From contig CAZTRD010000051.1 of NCBI GenBank assembly GCA_964616145.1, forward strand, positions 1 through 5,462: 5,462 nucleotides of DNA, given 5' to 3'. The notes under the pieces are model-generated. The model did no database searches and was not told where the DNA came from. It was given only the letters and a program-made list of their open reading frames with translations. Position numbers and translations under genes: made by a program. Every line of letters begins with the position of its first letter. The first letter of the stretch is position 1. The stretch comes from JAQTNP01 sp964616145 (GTDB lineage: Bacteria > Patescibacteriota > Minisyncoccia > Minisyncoccales > PEYH01). Shown here piece after piece: positions 1-5,462 of this stretch.

Positions 1-323
1 TTGAGATAGTAAAACTCGAACAAGCTATTAAAGGTGCTGATTTAGTAATTACCGGCGAGGGAAAGATAGACAGCCAGACTATCTACGGAAAAGCTCCAAT
101 TGGGGTAGCCAAAATTGCTAAAAAGTATAATATCCCGGTAATAGCGGTGGCTGCAATTATTGGTGATGATGCAGATATTGTGTACCAATACGGTATTAAT
201 ACTTTGATTAAAATTAGTGAACCTCCCATGAGCTTGACTGAACCAGTATTTAATAAAGTTTCGTTAATTAAAGATAGGATAAAAAAATCTCTGAGGGAAT
301 TAAAGATAGGAGATTTCTGTTAG
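1..323 (+). CDS. Glycerate kinase (GarK/GlxK family), C-terminal part, cut by window edge
   Basis: The frame that begins at base 3 is open for 106 codons and ends at TAG 321-323. It encodes the C-terminal part of a protein whose family is usually about 370-380 residues. Seen directly: the segment GADLVITGEGKIDSQT (about residues 11-26 of the fragment) followed by GKAPIGVAKIAKKY and the strand IPVIAVAAIIGDD. This is the conserved block of the GarK/GlxK glycerate kinases (PF02595 type). Known for the family: these cytoplasmic enzymes phosphorylate D-glycerate with ATP, normally giving 2-phosphoglycerate, at the end of glucarate, glyoxylate or hydroxypyruvate routes. Inferred: it may serve the same catabolic locus as the TRAP transporter downstream, although 311 bases separate them and co-transcription is not shown. 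The C-terminus (KSLRELKIGDFC) is a normal helical end with no sign of damage. The family is clear; the exact product isomer is not. Confidence 0.9.
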   Translation, partial: EIVKLEQAIKGADLVITGEGKIDSQTIYGKAPIGVAKIAKKYNIPVIAVAAIIGDDADIVYQYGINTLIKISEPPMSLTEPVFNKVSLIKDRIKKSLRELKIGDFC

Positions 324-406
324 ATATTTACTATCTAGTGGGATAAAAAGAATTAACATTCAATTTTTATAAATCTAAAAGATTGATGATCTTTACTTAA
401 AAAAAA

Positions 407-499
407 GGAGGAGGTGATTTATTAAGAATAGATCTAATTGCCTGCGGAGATATAGGGAAAAATAAGTTAAAGAGCATTTTATTGGAGGTGATAATGTAG
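407..499 (+). pseudogene. Possible remnant of a decayed gene start (Rossmann-like N-terminus)
   Basis: A near-perfect Shine-Dalgarno (GGAGGAGGTGAT, 407-418) is followed, where a start codon should be, by TTA TTA AGA ATA. From 419 the frame reads LLRIDLIACGDIGKNK and continues for 27 codons to TAG at 497-499. The IDLIACGDIG segment resembles the first strand and glycine turn of a nucleotide-binding Rossmann fold (compare IGLIGCGNIG), though the first glycine of GxGxxG is replaced by alanine. Neither TTA is a usable start. The simplest reading is a gene that lost its start codon and most of its body and left its ribosome binding site behind. The stretch is short and could be a chance open frame; no family can be named. 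Confidence 0.25.
484..499 (+). promoter_or_regulatory. Strong Shine-Dalgarno followed by ATG-TAG start-stop pair
   Basis: GGAGGTGAT (484-492) is followed at standard spacing (5 bases after GGAGG) by ATG 494-496, and TAG 497-499 is the very next codon. If transcribed, ribosomes should initiate here and terminate at once. It could be a minimal regulatory upstream element in the dctP leader, or simply the site of a gene whose second codon mutated to a stop. The downstream sequence in this frame shows no recognisable protein. The motif is certain; its function is not known. Confidence 0.35.
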
Positions 500-634
500 T
501 TTCTCAGTGTTTTTAACTAGTTTCTTATAATTTGATATTCAACGTTTTAGGGACTCTCAAAAAAAATTGAAGAAGATCGAAAATTACTAGAGTATATTTA
601 AAATTACTTATTTTTTAAAAAGGAGGTTATTTTC

Positions 635-1633
635 ATGATTAATGCTCAATTAAAAAGATGGATGTTAGTATTATCTCTAATTATTTTAGTAAGTGTTAGT
701 TTAAATGTATTTGCAGAAGAAGCAAAGGTAACATGGCGTTTAGGAGGGGTACATGCTGTTGGAACACCCGAGACAAAGGGGATTAATTATTTTGCAGAAC
801 TTGTTAAAGAAAAAACTAATGGAGCTATGGAAATAGAAGTATATCCAGCTGGACAGCTTGGAGATGCCGTAAGTATGATAGAGAATGTAATTTTAGGAGC
901 TCAAGAGATGTTTGCAAATGTAATGGACTGGAACCAGCATGTAGCTAAAGACTTTAGTATTCTTGCTATGACTTTTGCCTTCTCAGACCTCGAGCACATA
1001 AAGAGATTTATGGAAACGGATAGGTATCAGACAATGGAGCAAGAGATGATAGACCAAGGAGTTCGGGTATTAGCAAAGAATTGGTACCGACTGCCTCGAG
1101 CAATGGTAACTAAATTTCCTATTTTCTCTATTGAAGATGTGAAGGGACATACTCTACGGATGCCTGCTTTGGAGACTTATTTTAAAGCATGGGAAAAATT
1201 AGGAGCTAACCCTGTGGAAATTGCTTGGGCTGAAGCTTATATGGCTTTAGAACGAGGAATTGCGGATGGCATGGATTCCCCTATTGGTTCAATTTGCGGA
1301 ATGGGTTTTTATAAAGTAGCAAGATTTATTACTAACACCAGACATATGATGGCTCCTTTTAACTTATTGGTTAGCGAAAATGCTTATCAGTCTTTAGATC
1401 CGAAGTTGAGAGCTAAGCTGGAAGAAGCCGCTCAAGAAGCAGGAGTCTATTATACAGAATTGGTAGAAAAGATGTTTGAAGAGGATAAACGAAAAATGTT
1501 AGATGAAGGTGCAGTATACGTTGAGATAAGTACTAGAGATTTTGCAGAGAAATCAAAAGAAATTGCACTTCGATTTGAGGAAGAGGAGATGTGGTCAAAA
1601 GGACTGTATAATTATGTGCAAAGTTTAAGATAA
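635..1633 (+). CDS. dctP: TRAP transporter substrate-binding protein, DctP family
   Basis: This is the extracytoplasmic receptor of a tripartite ATP-independent transporter. It binds a carboxylate and delivers it to DctQM. The 332 residues are normal family length. Residues 1-27 form a Sec signal peptide: basic start (KR 7-8), hydrophobic core (about 10-22), and likely cleavage after VFA (25-27), before EEAKVTWRLGG. There is no lipobox cysteine at the cleavage site. Family blocks follow: the ELVKEKTNGAMEIEVYPAGQLGD region (55-77), the FPIFSIEDVKGHTLRMP region (161-177), and LGANPVEIAWAEAYMALERG with DGMDSP (189-216). Arg175 in LRMP occupies the place of the conserved arginine that binds the substrate carboxylate in DctP proteins. 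The start is fixed by AGGAGGT at 621-627, seven bases before ATG. The substrate cannot be read from the sequence. A hairpin terminator follows, which fits a receptor made in excess over its membrane subunits. Confidence 0.95.
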   Translation: MINAQLKRWMLVLSLIILVSVSLNVFAEEAKVTWRLGGVHAVGTPETKGINYFAELVKEKTNGAMEIEVYPAGQLGDAVSMIENVILGAQEMFANVMDWNQHVAKDFSILAMTFAFSDLEHIKRFMETDRYQTMEQEMIDQGVRVLAKNWYRLPRAMVTKFPIFSIEDVKGHTLRMPALETYFKAWEKLGANPVEIAWAEAYMALERGIADGMDSPIGSICGMGFYKVARFITNTRHMMAPFNLLVSENAYQSLDPKLRAKLEEAAQEAGVYYTELVEKMFEEDKRKMLDEGAVYVEISTRDFAEKSKEIALRFEEEEMWSKGLYNYVQSLR

Positions 1634-1693
1634 TAATTAAACTAAACAATATTTTCTAAAGAATTTAAGTTGCAATAAAGAATAGAAAAATAA

Positions 1694-1702
1694 TGTTATA
1701 CT
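1694..1702 (+). promoter_or_regulatory. Candidate extended -10 promoter element upstream of dctQ
   Basis: TGTTATACT matches the extended -10 consensus TGnTATAAT at eight of nine specified-or-free positions. The nearest -35-like box, TTGCAA at 1670-1675, is 21 bases away, which is too far for a standard promoter, but extended -10 promoters can work without a good -35. Transcription would start near 1709, so the transcript would run straight into the hairpin at 1739-1790. AT-rich DNA produces such matches by chance. Confidence 0.3.
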
Positions 1703-1741
1703 TAGGAAAGTAGGAGAGAAAATTTTATATAAATACAAAGT

Positions 1742-1790
1742 AGGTGGAGGAAAGGAAATTTTCCACTTTTCTTTCCTCCACCTTTCTTTA
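1742..1790 (+). terminator. Strong hairpin, rho-independent terminator between dctP and dctQ
   Basis: GGTGGAGGAAAG (1743-1754) is exactly complementary to CTTTCCTCCACC (1771-1782). The pairing extends one A-T pair outward and, with one G-U pair, four pairs inward, giving about a 17-bp stem around the 8-base loop 1759-1766. It is followed by the T-rich TTTCTTT (1783-1789). This has the form of an intrinsic terminator, with an imperfect T tract. It lies 109 bases after the dctP stop and 36 bases before the dctQ start. It probably ends most dctP transcripts and lets some read through into dctQM. It may also protect the 3' end of dctP mRNA. Confidence 0.75.
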
Positions 1791-1825
1791 AGTAGGTTAT
1801 TTAGAAAACTAAAGAAGGGAGAGTA

Positions 1826-2344
1826 ATGCAATTAAATAAATATAAGGGAAAACAATTAATAAAATTTATAGGGAAAGTTGAGTTATATGTAGCTATAATT
1901 TTGCTGGTGTTAATTGTGGGATTGCTTGCTGTAAATGTTGGGCTTCGTTATGTTTTTCATAAGCCAGCAATGTGGATTAATCCTACTATAATTCTTTTAT
2001 TCATATGGGCAAGTATGTTTAGTGTTAGTTATGTATATAAAGAGAAAGGTCACATTTCCATAAAACTTATCGTTGAACGTTTTTCTAAAAGTTCTAAGAT
2101 TATCATAGATCTCGTAATTTATTTAATCATTATTTTAACCCTTTTGTTAGTAATTGTTGGGACTGTAAAAATTTTGCCCGTACATGCTAAAAGGTTTATA
2201 ACCGGCTTAGGAATTTCGCGGATTTGGTTTTCTTACGGAATTTTATTCCCACTGGTTTCAATTCTAATTACTACAATATATTTTTCCTTTATTACCTTAT
2301 TAGAGAGAGATTTCCATGTAAAATCTAATGAAAAGGAAATATAA
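1826..2344 (+). CDS. dctQ: TRAP transporter small permease subunit, DctQ family
   Basis: This is the small integral membrane subunit, which pairs with DctM and helps dock the binding protein. Its 172 residues are family-typical. Four hydrophobic segments are visible at about residues 19-40, 53-70, 92-116 and 133-158, matching the four-helix DctQ topology. Family signatures are RYVFHKPAMW (41-50), the WASMFSVSYVYKEKGHISI stretch (61-79, ending in the conserved histidine loop), and GLGISRIWFSYGILFP (127-142). Odd: after W50, where the family usually has acidic residues (WxEE-like), this protein has INP (51-53). The start ATG follows GAAGGGAGAG (1814-1823). The gene lies 192 bases after dctP, beyond a terminator, and 26 bases before dctM, so it is translated from the same message as dctM. 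The family assignment rests on topology, motifs and position between dctP and dctM. Confidence 0.92.
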   Translation: MQLNKYKGKQLIKFIGKVELYVAIILLVLIVGLLAVNVGLRYVFHKPAMWINPTIILLFIWASMFSVSYVYKEKGHISIKLIVERFSKSSKIIIDLVIYLIIILTLLLVIVGTVKILPVHAKRFITGLGISRIWFSYGILFPLVSILITTIYFSFITLLERDFHVKSNEKEI

Positions 2345-2370
2345 GAAAATTTGTTAAGGAAGTTATTTAG

Positions 2371-3654
2371 ATGTATTTATATCTATTAATTTTTATATTT
2401 ATTTTTTTGCTGTTTTTTGGAGTACCAATAGCATTTACTATATTATTAGTCTCTGCTTTAGGATTACTTTTTAGAAATGTTCCACTTACAATGCTACCCC
2501 AAACTATGATTGCAGGAGTAAATAGCTACACTCTATTAGCTGTTCCCTTATATATTTTGGCAGGAGAACTAATGAATAGAGCGGGTATAGCCAAAAGAAT
2601 TTTTGACTTTGCTCTTGCTCTTATAGGACATATCAAAGGGGGATTAGGTCACGTTAATATTTTAGCTAGTATGATTTTTGCAGGTATTTCAGGCTCTGCT
2701 ACAGCTGATGCTGCTGGTTTGGGCAGGATAGAGATACAAGCAATGAGGGATGAAGGGTATGATATCGACTTTTCTGCTGCTCTTACTGCCGCTTCCTCTG
2801 CTATAGGTCCTATTATTCCTCCGAGTATTCATATGATGATATATGCAACGGTAGCTGAAGTTCCTGCTGCAGCTTTGCTTATTGCTGGGCTCTTTCCAGG
2901 TCTGTTGATGGGATTTGGTTTAATGATAATGGTGTATTTTCTTGCTGCCAGCGGGAAAGTTAAATGCCCTACACATTCTTTTGCAGGCTGGGAAACAATA
3001 TTTTTAAGATTTAAAAAAGCTTTTTTGGCTCTTCTAGCACCTGTTATTATTGTAGGTGGTATTATGGGGGGTATTGTTACACCCACTGAAGCAGGAGTAA
3101 TAGCAGTTATTTATACTTTTTTATTAGGTCTCTTTTATAAAGAACTAAATATTAGTAGAATAGTTGAATGTTTAAAAAGGACAATTTATTCTACAGGCGT
3201 CGTTATGTTTATGTTAGCAGTAGCCCGTACCTTTGCTTGGTTTATAACTATTGAGCGAATTCCTGATAAAGTTATGAACTTGATTTTTTCAGTTACGGAA
3301 AATAAAATAGCAATTCTTTTTTTTGTTGATCTTCTAATTTTATTTATGGGAATGATAATTACGGCGTCGGCAAATATCGTATTACTTACTCCCGTTCTTT
3401 TGCCTATTCTGTTACCTTTAGGTTTTGATCCTATTCACTTAGGGATAGTTCTTGTTTTTGGTTTAGTAATAGGAATTGTAACTCCTCCTGTAGGTACTTC
3501 TTTATATATTTTATCAGATGTTGCTCAAATATCCTTTGAAAGAGTTGTAAAAGCTATTTGGATTTTTATTGTTCCTTTAATTATAGTCTTTTTTATCCTA
3601 ACTTACATTCCCCAAATTTCGCTTTTTTTACCCAAGCTTGTAGGACTTATGTAA
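2371..3654 (+). CDS. dctM: TRAP transporter large permease subunit, DctM family
   Basis: This is the transport-catalysing membrane subunit, which moves the substrate inward with a sodium ion gradient. Its 427 residues are the usual length, and it is hydrophobic throughout, with roughly a dozen membrane or re-entrant segments expected for the family. Visible DctM blocks are FGVPIAFTILL (16-26), AVPLYILAGELMNRAGI (57-73), FAGISGSATADAAGLG (103-118, the first re-entrant hairpin), IGPIIPPSI (145-153), GGIVTPTEAG (233-242), and IGIVTPPVGT (367-376, the matching hairpin in the second half). The paired SGSA and TPPVGT elements lie at the sodium and substrate site in known DctM/SiaM structures. A modest Shine-Dalgarno (AAGGAAG, 2356-2362) precedes ATG. 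The gene is intact. It sits between dctQ and the FAD oxidoreductase, which starts 41 bases after its stop. Confidence 0.96.
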   Translation: MYLYLLIFIFIFLLFFGVPIAFTILLVSALGLLFRNVPLTMLPQTMIAGVNSYTLLAVPLYILAGELMNRAGIAKRIFDFALALIGHIKGGLGHVNILASMIFAGISGSATADAAGLGRIEIQAMRDEGYDIDFSAALTAASSAIGPIIPPSIHMMIYATVAEVPAAALLIAGLFPGLLMGFGLMIMVYFLAASGKVKCPTHSFAGWETIFLRFKKAFLALLAPVIIVGGIMGGIVTPTEAGVIAVIYTFLLGLFYKELNISRIVECLKRTIYSTGVVMFMLAVARTFAWFITIERIPDKVMNLIFSVTENKIAILFFVDLLILFMGMIITASANIVLLTPVLLPILLPLGFDPIHLGIVLVFGLVIGIVTPPVGTSLYILSDVAQISFERVVKAIWIFIVPLIIVFFILTYIPQISLFLPKLVGLM

Positions 3655-3695
3655 AAATTAGTTTACCAATATTTATATTCGGAGGTGATTAATTT

Positions 3696-5042
3696 ATGGA
3701 TAACTATTATGATGTAATAGTAGTGGGTGGAGGTACTTCTGGTTATATTGCAGCTATTGCCGCTGCAAGGAATGGAGCAAAAACATTAGTTATTGAGAAG
3801 CATGGTTTTTTAGGAGGAACTGGGGTTCATGGATTCCCCTTTTTGGGGTTTTTTAGTGGTAATGGTGAGAAAATTGTAGGAGGTATCCCGGAAGAAGTAG
3901 TTCAGAAGCTAATAAGAGAAGGAGGAAGCAAAGGTCATATTAGAGGAGGAAAATGGAGAACAGATGAGACATACGAATTTTCTTTAACTCCTTATGAGCC
4001 AGAGTTTCTTAAATTTGTGGCTCAAGAAATGTTGCTAGAAGCTGGTGTTGATATTCTTTTTCATACTTATTTATTAAATGCAATAGTGGATAGTAAACAG
4101 CCAGTAGGCGTAGAAGTGTTTAATAAATCCGGCAGGAAAGTATTTTATGGTAAAGTATTTATTGATGCTACCGGTGATGCAGATTTAGCTGCTTTATCTG
4201 GAGTGGAATTTTTCGAAGACAAAAAGAATGATTTGCAGAATGTAAGTATGGCTTTTAGGTTAAAGAATATTGATCTGAATAAAATGTTAGACGCCTTAAA
4301 AAAAGGAGAAGGCATTAAAGGGTGGGAGAATTGGCATACTAGGGTGGTAATAGGTCCTAAACTTAACCAGAAAGAATTATCAATTGTTCATTTAGCTGGA
4401 CATATGGTTTTATACGAGGACAAAGAACCACTTAGTTTTACAGCAGCTTCGTGGATAGAGGGTGAAGCAAGTTTTAATATAACTAGAACCATAGGCATAG
4501 ATGCAACCAATTATAAAGATTTAGTAAGGGCAGAAATATCTGAGAGACGCAATATTATGGAGATTTTTAAATTGTGTAAATGTCGGATACCCGGGATGGA
4601 AAATTGTATTCTTGGAGTTAGTGCTCCACAAGTAGGAATACGAGAGAGTAGGCGTATTAGAGGGGAATACAAATTAACTGGTGAAGATGTTATTCAGTGT
4701 AAAGACTTCTTTGATGGAATTGCAAGAGGAGGCTATCCTATTGATAGGCATGATCCTAAAGGAGGAAAAACCAAATTTACCTTTCTTAAGAAGGGTGGTT
4801 CTTATTCAATCCCATACCGATGTTTAATTCCATGTAATATTAATAATCTTTTAGTTACAGGAAGATGTATTTCGGCAGATCATGAAGCCTTGGGTAGTAC
4901 TAGATTACAAGCTACCTGCATGGCGTTAGGGGAAGCTGTTGGTACTGCAGCAGCCTTAAGTGCAAAGCACAATCAATCTCCGGGGGAAATTAATATAAAA
5001 GAACTTAGAAAAATATTACAGTCCCATGATGCTATTATTTAA
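3696..5042 (+). CDS. FAD-dependent oxidoreductase (FAD_oxidored family)
   Basis: This is a flavoprotein of 448 residues, intact and cytoplasmic (no signal peptide or membrane segment). The N-terminus is a classic FAD-binding Rossmann unit: VIVVGGGTSG (7-16), then ARNGAKTLVIEK with the ribose-binding Glu34, then GFLGGTG (37-43). Further FAD or family elements are FIDATGDADLAALSG (155-169), GIRESRRIRGEY (314-325), PYRCLIP (373-379), and NLLVTGRCISADHEALGSTR (384-403), with CMALGEAVGTAAAL (408-421) at the C-terminal end. This pattern is the FAD_oxidored (PF12831) type, whose members often sit beside TRAP or tripartite tricarboxylate transporters in catabolic operons. The reaction is unknown; oxidation of a hydroxy acid or similar compound brought in by DctPQM is an inference. 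The start is fixed by GGAGGTGAT at 3681-3689, seven bases ahead of ATG. Several cysteines (294, 296, 304, 335, 377, 380, 391, 408) are present but form no recognisable Fe-S motif. FumA-like or fumarate reductase flavoproteins are less good matches. Confidence 0.88.
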   Translation: MDNYYDVIVVGGGTSGYIAAIAAARNGAKTLVIEKHGFLGGTGVHGFPFLGFFSGNGEKIVGGIPEEVVQKLIREGGSKGHIRGGKWRTDETYEFSLTPYEPEFLKFVAQEMLLEAGVDILFHTYLLNAIVDSKQPVGVEVFNKSGRKVFYGKVFIDATGDADLAALSGVEFFEDKKNDLQNVSMAFRLKNIDLNKMLDALKKGEGIKGWENWHTRVVIGPKLNQKELSIVHLAGHMVLYEDKEPLSFTAASWIEGEASFNITRTIGIDATNYKDLVRAEISERRNIMEIFKLCKCRIPGMENCILGVSAPQVGIRESRRIRGEYKLTGEDVIQCKDFFDGIARGGYPIDRHDPKGGKTKFTFLKKGGSYSIPYRCLIPCNINNLLVTGRCISADHEALGSTRLQATCMALGEAVGTAAALSAKHNQSPGEINIKELRKILQSHDAII

Positions 5043-5135
5043 TGCAAAACATTTGATTCAGTAAAAAATTGTTTATTTTCAGGCTATCATTAATATGTTT
5101 TAGGAATAGTTTGTAGGTTTGCTAATGTAATTAGT

Positions 5136-5253
5136 TTTAAAGGGTAATTTACAAATAAACTACCCCGCAGCAAGCTGCGGGGAATTAGATCCTGATAGAG
5201 ATTAAATTAATATTTGAAACTTTATTTAACCTTTAAAAATTACCTTCTTTAAA
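5136..5253. repeat. Imperfect inverted-repeat pair bracketing the REP-like hairpin
   Basis: TTTAAAGGGTAATTT (5136-5150) is matched on the opposite strand by the complement of 5237-5253, TTTAAAGAAGGTAATTT. All 15 left-arm bases pair if a 2-base gap is allowed. The arms enclose 86 bases that include the GC-rich palindrome. This could be a small non-autonomous element, but both arms are AT-rich and no clear target-site duplication is visible, so chance is a serious alternative. Confidence 0.25.
5163..5182. repeat. GC-rich REP-like palindrome in the AT-rich intergenic region
   Basis: CCCCGCAGC (5163-5171) and GCTGCGGGG (5174-5182) are perfectly complementary around AA, a 9-bp, very GC-rich stem in otherwise AT-rich DNA. 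On the + strand it is followed by AATTAGATCC, with no T tract, so it is a poor terminator for the FAD gene. On the - strand it is followed by TAGTTTATTTG, a weak terminator tail. The form (compact GC-rich palindrome in an intergenic gap) is that of a repetitive extragenic palindrome. Such palindromes are often spread by REP-associated tyrosine transposases or IS200/IS605-like enzymes. Only one copy is in this window, so repetition is not shown. Confidence 0.55.
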
Positions 5254-5307
5254 TGTGGCAATGGTAAAACGGTTCCAGCATTAAAATGATATATATGTTA
5301 TTATGGG

Positions 5308-5462
5308 ATGTTGCCAAATGGGAAGGAAAAAAAAGATCATCTATTTGATTGTGGTAAAAGCAGCGCGACGCTGCTTCACAATATTGCTGCATATGGCATT
5401 GAACTAACAAATTTATCACTTAAAACAATCATTCTCAGTCATGGACATTATGATCACACCGG
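5308..5462 (+). CDS. MBL-fold metallo-hydrolase, 5' part, probably frameshifted, cut by window edge
   Basis: The frame from ATG 5308 runs to the window end (51 whole codons). It contains DHLFDCGKSS (residues 10-19), LLHNIAAYGIEL (22-33), and SLKTIILSHGHYDHTG (37-52). HxHxDH (His45, His47, Asp49, His50) is the zinc-binding signature of the metallo-beta-lactamase fold. The FDxGxS and LSHGHYDHTGG context matches the COG1237-type hydrolases, described as dihydropterin-phosphate-synthase-like. Oddities: there is no Shine-Dalgarno before 5308, the residues before DHLFDCG (MLPNGKEKK) are not family-like, and about 20 or more expected N-terminal residues are missing. The +1 frame upstream, opening at ATG 5286, reads LLWDVAKWEGKK up to an A8 run (5327-5334). 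Removing one A joins it as WEGKKDHLFDCG, the family's normal sequence. The gene is therefore probably a pseudogene, or carries a sequence error. Its catalytic role and substrate are unknown. Confidence 0.75.
   Translation, partial: MLPNGKEKKDHLFDCGKSSATLLHNIAAYGIELTNLSLKTIILSHGHYDHT

Larger units (their letters stand above)
324..634 (+). other. Intergenic region with orphan Shine-Dalgarno sequences, no convincing gene
   Basis: This is a 311-base, AT-rich stretch between the glycerate kinase stop and dctP. It holds GGAGGAGGTGAT at 407-418 with no ATG, GTG or TTG at a usable distance, GGAGGTGAT at 484-492 with an ATG-TAG pair, and a poorly supported promoter region. A weak -35/-10 pair, TTAACA 353-358 and TAAAAG 376-381 with 17-base spacing, could start a transcript here. 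TATATT at 593-598 is a -10-like box close to dctP but has no good -35. No rho-independent terminator with a T tract follows the glycerate kinase, so read-through into dctP is possible. No tRNA or recognisable riboswitch was seen. Confidence 0.6.

Noticed and set aside
321..337. Small inverted repeat TAGATA/TATCTA at the glycerate kinase stop as a terminator
   Set aside because: The stem is only six A/T-rich pairs and no T tract follows; it is too weak to call.
1637..1831. Minus-strand open frame of 64 codons between dctP and dctQ
   Set aside because: It is low-complexity F/K/L-rich sequence lying over the terminator hairpin, with no Shine-Dalgarno and no recognisable motif; it results from AT-rich intergenic DNA.
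2829..3086. Minus-strand open frame of 85 codons inside dctM
   Set aside because: It is antisense to strongly conserved DctM motifs and has no family features; it is a shadow of dctM.
5163..5182. The GC palindrome as the rho-independent terminator of the FAD oxidoreductase gene
   Set aside because: No T tract follows on the + strand and it lies 120 bases after the stop codon; a REP-like repeat is the better description.
5358..5376. Hairpin AAGCAGCG/CGCTGCTT in the metallo-hydrolase as a second REP copy
   Set aside because: It lies within codons for the family-conserved GKSSATLL segment, and shares only a GCAGC/GCTGC core with the palindrome at 5163-5182, so coding constraint explains it well enough.
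1..5462. Defence system, CRISPR array, retron or transposase
   Set aside because: No repeat-spacer array and no nuclease, reverse transcriptase or transposase motifs were found in either strand; the content is metabolic and transport.

Overview
This AT-rich window (roughly one third G+C by eye) carries part of a bacterial carbon-uptake and catabolic locus, with all recognisable genes on the + strand. The strong Shine-Dalgarno sequences (GGAGGTGAT type), low G+C and gene content suggest an anaerobic low-GC bacterium, such as a Firmicutes/Halanaerobiales-like or Atribacterota-like lineage. The lineage is inference; no marker gene is present to settle it.

Layout: (1) 1-323, the C-terminal third of a glycerate kinase (GarK/GlxK family), cut by the left edge. 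(2) 324-634, a 311-base stretch without a convincing gene. It holds two strong, apparently unused Shine-Dalgarno sequences, a short open stretch that looks like the start of a decayed gene, and an ATG-TAG start-stop pair. (3) 635-3654, a complete tripartite (TRAP) transporter: secreted binding protein DctP, small membrane subunit DctQ and large membrane subunit DctM. A strong hairpin/terminator lies between dctP and dctQ. (4) 3696-5042, an FAD-dependent oxidoreductase of the FAD_oxidored (PF12831-like) type, 41 bases after dctM and probably co-transcribed. (5) 5043-5285, non-coding DNA with a GC-rich REP-like palindrome. (6) About 5286-5462, the beginning of an MBL-fold metallo-hydrolase, cut by the right edge. 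Its reading frame appears broken at a run of eight A.

Working together: DctP would capture a carboxylate outside the membrane and DctQM would import it with a sodium gradient. The FAD enzyme is a candidate for the first oxidation step on the imported compound or a derivative. Glycerate kinase would pass glycerate into lower glycolysis as 2-phosphoglycerate. A hydroxy- or sugar-acid substrate fits this set, but the sequence does not identify it.

No defence system, CRISPR array, transposase gene, tRNA or rRNA was seen. The most interesting points are the probable frameshift in the metallo-hydrolase, the dctP/dctQ hairpin with a promoter-like element just before it, and the remnant and start-stop signals before dctP.
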